Source of the DNA: Mucilaginibacter sp.
Lineage (GTDB): Bacteria; Bacteroidota; Bacteroidia; Sphingobacteriales; Sphingobacteriaceae
DNA length: 64,000 nt
Reading direction: 5' to 3'
Assembly (NCBI GenBank): GCA_031292485.1
Contig: JARLHA010000008.1
Location: 1-64,000 of the forward strand
In this document: one piece after another, positions 16,391 through 23,817 of the stretch
How the letters are laid out: the number at the start of each line of letters is the position of its first letter
Position numbering within the stretch: the first letter of the stretch is position 1
Notes under the pieces: generated by a model
What the model was told of the DNA's origin: nothing
Seen by the model: only the letters and a program-made list of their open reading frames with translations
Databases searched by the model: none
Program-made: the position numbers and the translations under genes

Positions 16391-17140
16391 ATGAAAAAGT
16401 TAGCATTATTATCAGCAATAGCAATAAGCGGTTTTATGATAAACACTGCAAATGCGCAAATCGGGATTCATGTAGGTATTGGTTTTGCTCCCCAGCGGGC
16501 CATATATGCCACTTATCCTCCAACAGTTCAATCTCCGGACTATGGCGACGGCGACGACTATTATTATTTGCCCGATTTAGGGGTGTACTACAATGTTACC
16601 GACCAGGATTATGTTTATTTTGATGGCAACGAATGGGTAACAGCCGAATATCTGCCCGGTGCATACCGCGACTATGATTGGAGCAACGCCCGCAGGTATG
16701 AAGTAAGGGCCTACCGGCCATACATGCATGACGATGTTTACAGATCAAGGTATGAAGGTAACCGTTTTGAGGGATGGGCACAGCGTGATGGCGATCATTT
16801 TGAAGGGGGATATGCCAACAGGGGCAACGGAGACGGCTATCGGAATTTTGACAGAGATCATAACAGATATAATCAACCCGTTCAATATAACCGGGCTGGC
16901 GACGGTCACTTCGACAGAAACCAGAGTGCTTACAATCAACCTGTGCAACAAAGGAGAGATAATAACCAGGGTTTTGACAACAGGGCGCAGGGGTTTAACA
17001 GGCAACCTGTACAACAAAACAGGGACAATAACCAGGGTTTTAACAATAGGGGCCGGTGGACCGATAATCATCAGAATGACCGGAGCCGTGGGAATGATAA
17101 CAGGGGTGGAGATGCACGTTACGGTCAGAACAATCGTTAA
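16391..17140 (+). CDS. Secreted Asn/Gln/Arg/Gly-rich repeat protein
   Basis: The protein of 249 residues has a signal peptide (MKKLALLSAIAIS... cleavage near NANAQ). A Tyr/Asp-rich N-terminal domain (about 24-115) contains DYYYLPDLGVYYNV and DYVYFDGNEWV. The C-terminal half is low complexity, with imperfect repeats of the form NQPVQ...RDNNQGF.NR. I do not know its function. Similar secreted proteins with a short Tyr-rich domain and a disordered polar tail are common in Sphingobacteriaceae. The tail is strongly basic and hydrophilic and may bind nucleic acid or polysaccharide, but that is speculation. A strong terminator follows at 17210. Confidence 0.85.
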   Translation: MKKLALLSAIAISGFMINTANAQIGIHVGIGFAPQRAIYATYPPTVQSPDYGDGDDYYYLPDLGVYYNVTDQDYVYFDGNEWVTAEYLPGAYRDYDWSNARRYEVRAYRPYMHDDVYRSRYEGNRFEGWAQRDGDHFEGGYANRGNGDGYRNFDRDHNRYNQPVQYNRAGDGHFDRNQSAYNQPVQQRRDNNQGFDNRAQGFNRQPVQQNRDNNQGFNNRGRWTDNHQNDRSRGNDNRGGDARYGQNNR

Positions 17141-17209
17141 AACGGGGATGCCGACAACAGAACAGGAAAATTTAAAAAAGGATTGTCAAATAGTTCATAT
17201 AATGAAAGG

Positions 17210-17233
17210 GGCTGCCGCAAGGCAGCCTTTTTT
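17210..17233 (+). terminator. Rho-independent terminator
   Basis: Stem GGCTGCC / GGCAGCC with a GCAA tetraloop, followed by six T. Confidence 0.9.
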
Positions 17234-17237
17234 GTAA

Positions 17238-17346
17238 GTCTGAACCGGGATTAAACGGATTTTAGGATGACCACGATGCAGAGCTGAAAATGCACTGCCC
17301 GCCTCAATCAGTTAAATCCAGAAATCAGTTTAATCCTGTTTCAGAC
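17238..17346. repeat. Palindromic element with GTCTGAAC / GTTTCAGAC ends
   Basis: GTCTGAACCGGGATTAAAC at the left and TTTAATCCTGTTTCAGAC at the right form inverted ends about 109 bp apart. The outer 8 bp match the ends of the 94-bp family, but the interior differs. It lies between convergent genes. Confidence 0.6.
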
Positions 17347-17350
17347 AAAA

Positions 17351-18304
17351 TCAATACTTACTTGCGTTATTTAGCAGGTCAATTGCATCGCTGCTTAAAG
17401 TAAGTTCAGTTGATTTTATCAGCTCATTCAATTGTTTTAGGGTAGTGGCACTGGCGATGGGTGCAGTAATGCCGGGCCGGGCCATAATCCAGGCGAGGGC
17501 AACGGCAGCCTGACTGGCGTCCGCACCAGCCGCAATTTTATCCAGAGCAGCCAAAATTTTATATCCGTGCGGATTAAGCATCTTTTTTACCCCGGCGCCG
17601 CGGCTGCTTTGCGAAAGGTCGTTTTCTGACCTGTATTTGCCCGTTAAAAAACCACTCGCAAGCGAGTAGTAACTGATCACACCGATGTTTCTTTCCCGGC
17701 AAACGGGCTCAAATTCTTTTTCATAACCATCTCTTGCATACAAATTATACTCTGGTTGCAGGCACTGGTAAGCGGCAAGGTTATTATCTTTACTTACCAG
17801 CAGGGCTTCTTTTAGCCTTTCTCCCGAAATATTTGATGCGCCAATGGCCTTAACTTTTCCCTGTTTAATCAAGTCGTTAAAGGTTTCCAATGTTTCTAAA
17901 AGCGGGGTATGCGGGTCATCTTCATGGGATTGATACAGGTCGATATTATCGGTCTGCAGCCTTTTTAAAGATGCTTCAACTGCTTCGGTAGTGTATTTGC
18001 GCGATAATCCTTTTTTATCTCCGCCCATTGGTTTCCCTACTTTTGTAGCGATGATCACTTTATCCCTTTTTCCGGATTTTTTTAGCCAGTTGCCGATAAT
18101 GGTTTCCGATTCCCCTCCTTTATTGCCCGCGCCCCAGGTTGAATAAACGTCAGCAGTGTCAATCAGATCCAAACCTGCATCAACAAAACCATCAAGAATG
18201 GTAAATGATTGTTTTTCGTCTATCGTCCAACCAAACACATTGCCACCCAATGCAAATGGTGATATTTTTATTCCGGAACTGCCTATTTCGCGTTTTTCCA
18301 TCAT
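17351..18304 (-). CDS. Aldo/keto reductase
   Basis: This NADPH-dependent oxidoreductase of 317 residues has the AKR TIM-barrel pattern. It starts KREIGSSGIKISPFALGGNVFGWT, has the catalytic Asp/Tyr in DTADVYSTWG, Lys in VIIATKVG, and the His-containing YQSHEDDP segment. The cofactor-loop APIASATT near the C-terminus is of the AKR11/AKR12-like general type. The carbonyl substrate is not predictable. It lies 21 bp downstream of the 74-residue ORF on the same strand and is probably translated from the same mRNA. Confidence 0.92.
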   Translation of the reverse strand: MMEKREIGSSGIKISPFALGGNVFGWTIDEKQSFTILDGFVDAGLDLIDTADVYSTWGAGNKGGESETIIGNWLKKSGKRDKVIIATKVGKPMGGDKKGLSRKYTTEAVEASLKRLQTDNIDLYQSHEDDPHTPLLETLETFNDLIKQGKVKAIGASNISGERLKEALLVSKDNNLAAYQCLQPEYNLYARDGYEKEFEPVCRERNIGVISYYSLASGFLTGKYRSENDLSQSSRGAGVKKMLNPHGYKILAALDKIAAGADASQAAVALAWIMARPGITAPIASATTLKQLNELIKSTELTLSSDAIDLLNNASKY

Positions 18305-18325
18305 TAGTTCATTTTAGTTTATTAT

Positions 18326-18550
18326 TTACCCGGCAATTTTTTCAGCCAGTTCGTCTATCCACGAAGTTAAATAGGGGTCGGTACCGTCAATCCGCTGCCA
18401 GTCGCCCTCCTCGTCTTTAGCGATAACCAGGTGCAGGCTCCCGTCAATCGATTTAAATTCCCAGGCGCTGCCATCGTTATTCAACTGGCTTGCTATCCCG
18501 TCAATCGGCGATTCAGGGCCGGTAAGCGTTGTTTCAAATTGCTTTTTCAT
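18326..18550 (-). CDS. Small hypothetical protein (74 residues)
   Basis: I do not recognise this protein. It is acidic and soluble, with three Trp (AWEFKSIDG, DWQRIDGTDPYLTSWIDEL) and an amphipathic C-terminal helix. It looks like a compact alpha/beta fold of the kind found as lineage-specific small proteins. It precedes the aldo/keto reductase by 21 bp and is likely its operon partner. Confidence 0.7.
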   Translation of the reverse strand: MKKQFETTLTGPESPIDGIASQLNNDGSAWEFKSIDGSLHLVIAKDEEGDWQRIDGTDPYLTSWIDELAEKIAG

Positions 18551-18639
18551 GTTTAGATTTTCATTTAATATAATAACATCAATTGTTGTTTACTGTTTGA
18601 TTGTTGCGCATCTAAATAAATTGCTTCTATCTTTACTTC

Positions 18640-18873
18640 GTGGAAAATATCAAACCTGATTCGAAGATATTGATTGAAGTGGTGCAAACCAAAATGCCCT
18701 ACGGGAAATATAAAGGTACGCCTATTTGCGACCTGCCGGTCTATTATCTCGAATGGCTGCATAGCAGGGGACTGCCGCCGGGGAAGCTGGGTATGTTGCT
18801 TGCAACAGCCTTCGAAATAAAAACCAATGGGTTGACCCTTATTTTAAATAAAATCAAGCAATCGTTAAGGTAG
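18640..18873 (+). CDS. DUF3820 family protein
   Basis: The small protein of 77 residues shows the DUF3820 core: KMPYGKYKGTPICDLPVYYLEWL, then GLPPGKLG and the EIKTNGL segment. The family's biochemical role is not established. Start is GTG at 18640. The next in-frame ATG (18694) would cut into the domain edge (MPYGKYKG). A TATCTTTA sequence at 18629-18636, close to the -7 consensus, lies just before the GTG, implying a very short leader. It is divergent from the 74-residue gene. Confidence 0.8.
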   Translation: MENIKPDSKILIEVVQTKMPYGKYKGTPICDLPVYYLEWLHSRGLPPGKLGMLLATAFEIKTNGLTLILNKIKQSLR

Positions 18874-18884
18874 GTGCATTGAGG

Positions 18885-18948
18885 TTGTAAGCGTCGTAAT
18901 GGTATGCAATGTTGTTTTGGCTTTTTCCAACTTTTACAACGCTTACAA
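18885..18948. repeat. Word-type inverted repeat
   Basis: TTGTAAGCGTCGTAA (18885-18899) pairs with TTACAACGCTTACAA (18934-18948) at 14 of 15 positions. It follows the DUF3820 gene and may act as its terminator. Confidence 0.6.
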
Positions 18949-19082
18949 AAATTCAACTAACTAAATTGTAAGGTTTTTAATATTATAACGACTACACATT
19001 AAAAACTAACAAACAATTACGTGCACATGACCATCCGTTGAACGGCAGTGAGCGTATATTTAATTATCAAATTTAGAATGAT

Positions 19083-19727
19083 ATGAAACGAATTATTTTG
19101 TATGTGGCATGCAGTTTATTCTTCGCAGGATGCGCTTTGGGGCAGGCCGATAATGACTTTGCAACTTTGCCAAAGCCAAAGGCCGGTGAAGAAGTTGCTA
19201 CTTTTGGCGGCGGGTGTTTCTGGAGCATGAGTGAAGCGATGTCTGAACTGAAGGGGGTTAACAAGGTTGTTTCCGGCTACGCTGGTGGTACCACCCGCAA
19301 TCCGACCTATGAGGATGTGAGCTCACGTACAACAGGCCATGCCGAATGTGTGCAGGTTTATTATGATCCCAAAGTGATCAGTTATGCAACATTGGCACAC
19401 GCTTTCTTTTTTGCGCATGATCCAACAGAGCTTAACCGTCAGGGCCCGGATGAAGGTACCGATTATCGGTCTATTGCTTTTTACCGTAATGCCGGAGAGA
19501 AAGAAATTTTGTTAAATACGATTAAACAGGTCAATGCGTCGAAACATTACCCTGATCCGATAGTAACTCAGGTAGTTGCCTTTAGTGTTTTTTATCCTGC
19601 TGAAAAATATCACCAGGGGTACTATCGGCTGCATGGCGATAATCCATATATCGGTGCCGTATCGGTACCCAAGGTAATTAAATTCAGGAAAGCGGAAAAA
19701 GCTGAATTAAAGCTGGAGTTTCAGTAA
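19083..19727 (+). CDS. msrA: Exported peptide-methionine (S)-S-oxide reductase
   Basis: The 214-residue protein repairs oxidised methionine. An N-terminal signal (core IILYVACSLFF, lipobox-like FAGC at Cys17, or cleavage near ALGQA) places it in the envelope. The MsrA motif GGGCFW with the catalytic Cys45 is followed by VSGYAGG, TTGHAECVQVYYDP, DEGTDYRS and EKYHQGYY, all hallmarks of the family. Odd point: the usual GCFWxxE Glu is Ser here and Glu is displaced by one (GCFWSMSEA), with overall spacing unchanged. No MsrB is fused or adjacent, and no resolving Cys pair is evident at the C-terminus. Confidence 0.92.
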   Translation: MKRIILYVACSLFFAGCALGQADNDFATLPKPKAGEEVATFGGGCFWSMSEAMSELKGVNKVVSGYAGGTTRNPTYEDVSSRTTGHAECVQVYYDPKVISYATLAHAFFFAHDPTELNRQGPDEGTDYRSIAFYRNAGEKEILLNTIKQVNASKHYPDPIVTQVVAFSVFYPAEKYHQGYYRLHGDNPYIGAVSVPKVIKFRKAEKAELKLEFQ

Positions 19728-19876
19728 AATTAACTATTAAAGCTTATTTAATATGAGGGTAAAGAGAACAAAATACGTTCTTTTTACCCATTTTGCGCAT
19801 GAAACGAATATTTTTTCTGTTTGATGCAACTTAATATGGAGCAAGTAAGTCTATTATCTAAACTTAATTAAAGGAG

Positions 19877-20917
19877 ATGAAAACTTACTTACTACTATTG
19901 TTTATTGCCTGCCAAAGTTTTGTTGCTTTCGGGCAGGATTGGAATAAAGCGCCTTACGAAACAAAATCATTGGCAAATGATGGCATTAAAAATGTTTATG
20001 TTAAAACTTCCGGCGGCAGCATTACGGTTAGCGGTGCCCCTGGTGAAGCGCCAAGGGTTGAAATTTACGTTCATGGTAATAATAACAGCGACCTTACCAA
20101 AGAAGAGATCAAAAAACGCCTGGATGCCGATTATCAGCTTGAGGTTTCTGTAAGCAACAACGAAGTACATGCGTTTGCGAAAAGGAAACATGAAGGCGGT
20201 TTTAACTGGGATTGGAGAAAGCAGCTCAGCATCAGCTTTAAGATCTATGTGCCAAAAGCAGTAAATACCCACCTGGAAACCAGTGGTGGCAGTATTCATT
20301 TGGATAATTTATCCGGAAACGAAAATTTTAGCACCAGCGGCGGCAGTTTGCACGTTGAGGCCCTTACAGGAATCATCAAAGGCGAAACATCGGGTGGCAG
20401 TATTGAAGTTTCAAACTCAGGAGATGACATCAATTTGGAGACCAGCGGTGGCAGTATCAAAGCGATGGATTGCCACGGAAAAATAAGGCTCGAAACTTCC
20501 GGTGGTTCATTACATCTTCAGGATTTAAAAGGAGACATCCATGCCGAAACAAGCGGTGGCAGCATCCATGCAGATAACATTGAGGGTGAATTGATCACCG
20601 GCACCTCGGGTGGCAGTGTCGACCTTACCCGCATGGCCTGCAGCCTGCAAGCCGAAACAAGCGGTGGTAGCATGAATGTGGATATGGCCCGCATTGGAAA
20701 ATATGTAAAACTGGATGTTAGCGGCGGCCATGCTACCCTGCGACTGCCGGCGAAACAAGGCCTTGATCTAAATCTGTCTGCCAATAGGATCAGCAAACCC
20801 GACCTGAGCGGTTTTAGCGGCGAATGGGAAAAAGATCATGTACGCGGTAAGCTAAACGGCGGCGGTGTTCCGGTTAATGTAGATGCTAGCGGGCACCTGG
20901 ATATCAGCTTTAATTAG
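19877..20917 (+). CDS. Secreted DUF4097-type repeat protein (TSGGS ladder)
   Basis: The protein of 346 residues has a signal peptide (cleavage near AFGQ). It then carries nine exact TSGGS motifs, mostly ETSGGS-[IL]-[HEK], plus two degenerate ones near the end. From about residue 128 on they recur every 18-22 residues and alternate with hydrophobic strands. This pattern fits a right-handed beta-solenoid or stacked beta-strand fold as in DUF4097/DUF2807 proteins, sometimes annotated as head-GIN or adhesin-like. It is presumably periplasmic or surface exposed. Its function is not established. It is monocistronic, with a strong terminator at 20931. Confidence 0.85.
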   Translation: MKTYLLLLFIACQSFVAFGQDWNKAPYETKSLANDGIKNVYVKTSGGSITVSGAPGEAPRVEIYVHGNNNSDLTKEEIKKRLDADYQLEVSVSNNEVHAFAKRKHEGGFNWDWRKQLSISFKIYVPKAVNTHLETSGGSIHLDNLSGNENFSTSGGSLHVEALTGIIKGETSGGSIEVSNSGDDINLETSGGSIKAMDCHGKIRLETSGGSLHLQDLKGDIHAETSGGSIHADNIEGELITGTSGGSVDLTRMACSLQAETSGGSMNVDMARIGKYVKLDVSGGHATLRLPAKQGLDLNLSANRISKPDLSGFSGEWEKDHVRGKLNGGGVPVNVDASGHLDISFN

Positions 20918-20930
20918 TTAAAAAAAACAA

Positions 20931-20972
20931 AATGGGGTTAAGGCATTTCAATTTGCCTTAACCCCATTTTTT
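20931..20972. terminator. Strong rho-independent terminator
   Basis: A 15-bp perfect stem (AATGGGGTTAAGGCA and complement) with an 8-nt loop is flanked by an A-run on the left and six T on the right. It insulates the permease array from upstream transcription. Confidence 0.92.
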
Positions 20973-21101
20973 GTGGAACGTTTTTACTTTCGCAAATAAT
21001 CAAAGCCGCACCCGGGCTAAAAACTGCAAACCGCAGCTTCTTTCGGACTTTCGGTCTTTCCAGACCCTGCCTGCGGCTGGCAGGTTTCGGTCTCCTACAA
21101 C

Positions 21102-21207
21102 TGTATCATAACCGTACACCTGTGTTACACCTTCGAACAGTTCTATTCACTAACAAAAATATATATCATTGATTGTCATTGTATTAGGTGTTTGGTATGT
21201 GTTTTAA
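21102..21207 (+). promoter_or_regulatory. Compound regulatory element, copy 1 (tandem dyads + TTTGGTATGT)
   Basis: Dyad A TGTA-N9-TACA at 21102-21118 and dyad B TGTT-N9-AACA at 21123-21139 are 21 bp apart. TTTGGTATGT starts at 21191, 68 bp after the start of dyad B. GG at 21194 with AA twelve bases on resembles a sigma-54 -24 box with a weak -12. It drives permeases 1-6. The layout is shared with copies 2 and 3. Confidence 0.75.
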
Positions 21208-21291
21208 ACTAAGATATCCTGAGGGGGCAGAAAATCGCGATTTAGGTTGTCTGAAAGATAGGGAAATAGACGAATAAATAAATTCAATGCC

Positions 21292-23715
21292 ATGATTAAA
21301 AACTTTATTGTAACTGCCTGGCGTAGCCTTAAAACAAATAGGGTTTTCTCAATTATTAATGTATTTGGTTTGTCTGTCGGGCTTGCCTGCTGTATGCTGA
21401 TAGGGGCCTATTTATACCAGGAATTGACCTATGACAGCTATCCTGCAAATGCAAAACAGCTTTATAGGGTTGAACTGCATTCAAACGGCAACAACTCAGC
21501 GGCCGATTTTCCAAGCGTGGACGTCGCGGTGGGGCAGGGAATTAAAAATGCCTTTCCGGAGGTGTTAGATTTTACAAGGTTAACGCGCAGGGGGTCCGTA
21601 TTTGTAAAATACGGACAAAATGAGTTTAAAGAGAATGCTATTTCAATTGCCGATTCGAATTTCTTTCGCCTGTTCTCCATTCCAATAATTGAGGGAGATG
21701 GCAAAACAGCACTTACCGAACCCAAAAGTGTCGTCATAACAAAGGCTTTTGAAAAAAAGTATTTCGGGAATTCAAGCGGGCTTGGAAAAGCAATTACTAT
21801 TGGAAACGAACTGGTAAAAGTTACCGGAATAATTAATGAGATTCCTGCCAATTCTCATTTCCATGCGGACGCATTCATTAGTATGGCAACTTACGTTACA
21901 CCCAATGCGCGGCAAACCTGGAGTAATGTTGGCTATTTTACTTACCTGTTGCTGAATAAAAACGCCGATCCAAAAAAATTAGAAGCTGGTTTTCCCCAAT
22001 TGGTTGCAAAGTTTGTGGTGCCCGAAATTCAGCATGATATGGGCGTGAGTCTTTCCGAAGCACAAAAATCCGTAAACTCGTTTATCTTCTTTTTACAGCC
22101 CCTTACCGATATTCATTTGCATTCGGCAACAAAATATGAATTTGAAGCCAACGGCGACATTCATTACGTTTATATTTTTGGTGCCCTTGCAATATTTATT
22201 TTGCTGCTGGCTTGTATCAATTTTACCAACTTATCTACTGCAAGCGCTACGCGGCGGTCCAAAGAGATCGGGATCCGTAAAGTACTCGGTTCTGCAAAAA
22301 ATAGCATTATTTCGCAATTCCTGGTGGAATCGGTTATGCTTACTTTTTTGGCTATGCTTATTGCCATCGGCTTAGTTTACCTGCTGCTGCCATATTTTAA
22401 TAATTTGTCGGGCAAGCAAATTTACATCGGGTTCTTTCTAAATTTAAAAGCACTAATCGTTGAAATTGTGCTGACATTAATGGTGGGTATAGTTGCGGGT
22501 ACTTATCCGGCTTTCTTTTTGTCATCATTTCAAATTATATCCATATTAAAAGGGAATAGTGGCGCACAGCCTGCAAACCGTGCCGGGCTGCGGAGCAGTT
22601 TAATCGTCTTGCAGTTTGCGATATCAACAGCATTGATCATCGCGACCTTTGTGGTGTACCAGCAGCTGCATTTTATGCAGGATAAAAAGCTTGGGTACGA
22701 TAAAAACCAGGTGCTGGTAATAAATGACACCTATACGCTCGGCAATAACATTAACGCCTTTAAACAGCAATTGTTAAATGATAACCGCATTGTTAGTGCT
22801 ACTATATCAGGCAATGTGCCGGGGTATAGTAACCAGGGCGGCACCGAAATATATGTTAAAGACCTGGCTGAAAAAGGTACACGGAACGAAATCCAATGTG
22901 GTATCTATTGGATTCAAAATTCTTATATCCCCACCCTCGGTATGCAGCTAGCAAAAGGCCGTAATTTCTATCCATCAGCGCCCGCAGATTCAGCTTCAGT
23001 TATCATCAACGAAGCAGCAGTGCGCGACCTTGGCTTTGGCAGATCCGATCCGATAGGCAAAACGATCATTCGTTCGGGCCAACGGCATTTTACGATCGTT
23101 GGTGTTGTAAAAGACTTTAATTATACCTCTGCGAAACAAAAAATTGCGCCGTTAATGATGCTGTCTTCAAATAACAGCAATGGGGCGGTAATCGTGAGGA
23201 TAAAGACAGCGGATGTTCACCAGCTCATAAATGACATTAAAAAACAGTGGAGCAGCTATAACGCCGGTGCTCCGTTTAGCTATTCATTCCTTGACGACCA
23301 GTTTGCATCATTGTACAAATCAGAAGAGAGTACAGGGCGCATTTTTACCTCCTTTGCCATTTTAGCATTAATCATCGCCAGTTTGGGCTTGTTTGGCCTG
23401 GCTGCATTTATGATCCGTCAGCGTGTAAAGGAAATAGGCATCCGTAAAGTGTTGGGTGCGTCTACAGCCACTATCATCGCCATGTTATCAAAAGAGTTTT
23501 TAAAGCTGATTGTTATAGCGTCTGTGATCGCATTTCCACTAACCTGGTATGCGATGCATAAATGGCTGGAGGATTTTGCCTACAGGATAACGATTCAGTG
23601 GTGGGTGTTTTTAGTAGCCGGTGCTGTTGCCTTATTGGTTGCCGCAATAACCATAAGTTTTCAATCTATTAAAGCTGCATTGGCAAACCCGGTGAGGAGT
23701 CTCCGTTCTGAATGA
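21292..23715 (+). CDS. FtsX/MacB-type ABC permease 1 of 10
   Basis: The 807-residue inner-membrane protein is a tandem duplication of the MacB-like half. It has TM1 about 20-42, periplasmic MacB_PCD domain 1 about 45-280, three TM helices about 290-410 (FtsX domain 1, with SKEIGIRKVLGS at the cytosolic face), TM5 about 430-455, PCD domain 2 about 460-675, and three final TM helices about 690-790 (FtsX domain 2, with VKEIGIRKVLGAS). It ends NPVRSLRSE. Because both halves are in one chain, one polypeptide could supply both membrane subunits of an ABC machine. It belongs to the type VII (mechanotransmission) superfamily, which moves substrates within or out of the periplasm. It has no ATPase domain of its own and the nearest ATPase gene is at 47036. 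It is the first gene after regulatory copy 1. Confidence 0.93.
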   Translation: MIKNFIVTAWRSLKTNRVFSIINVFGLSVGLACCMLIGAYLYQELTYDSYPANAKQLYRVELHSNGNNSAADFPSVDVAVGQGIKNAFPEVLDFTRLTRRGSVFVKYGQNEFKENAISIADSNFFRLFSIPIIEGDGKTALTEPKSVVITKAFEKKYFGNSSGLGKAITIGNELVKVTGIINEIPANSHFHADAFISMATYVTPNARQTWSNVGYFTYLLLNKNADPKKLEAGFPQLVAKFVVPEIQHDMGVSLSEAQKSVNSFIFFLQPLTDIHLHSATKYEFEANGDIHYVYIFGALAIFILLLACINFTNLSTASATRRSKEIGIRKVLGSAKNSIISQFLVESVMLTFLAMLIAIGLVYLLLPYFNNLSGKQIYIGFFLNLKALIVEIVLTLMVGIVAGTYPAFFLSSFQIISILKGNSGAQPANRAGLRSSLIVLQFAISTALIIATFVVYQQLHFMQDKKLGYDKNQVLVINDTYTLGNNINAFKQQLLNDNRIVSATISGNVPGYSNQGGTEIYVKDLAEKGTRNEIQCGIYWIQNSYIPTLGMQLAKGRNFYPSAPADSASVIINEAAVRDLGFGRSDPIGKTIIRSGQRHFTIVGVVKDFNYTSAKQKIAPLMMLSSNNSNGAVIVRIKTADVHQLINDIKKQWSSYNAGAPFSYSFLDDQFASLYKSEESTGRIFTSFAILALIIASLGLFGLAAFMIRQRVKEIGIRKVLGASTATIIAMLSKEFLKLIVIASVIAFPLTWYAMHKWLEDFAYRITIQWWVFLVAGAVALLVAAITISFQSIKAALANPVRSLRSE

Positions 23716-23743
23716 TCAGAGGTTAACGATAAGAGAAAAAAAC

Positions 23744-23776
23744 AATGACCAATGACCCGAAGCAAATGACTAATGA
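23744..23776 (+). repeat. Spacer module X, copy 1
   Basis: AATGAC(C/T)AATGAC plus CGAAGCAAATGAC words. The same module occurs at 26243, 31291 and 36380, and in decayed form at 39122 and 41658. All are in spacers of the permease array. Confidence 0.6.
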
Positions 23777-23817
23777 GCAAAACAATAATTCGCTAAATCA
23801 ATAATTTACTAATTGAT

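Noticed and set aside
16728..17237. 169-codon ORF in another frame of the secreted Asn/Gln-rich protein
   Set aside because: The sense frame has a signal peptide and repeat pattern. The alternative frame repeats only because the DNA does.
21191..21207. Firm assignment of a sigma-54 promoter
   Set aside because: The -24-like TTTGGTATGT is conserved, but the -12 GC is missing in all three copies, so the sigma factor is left open.
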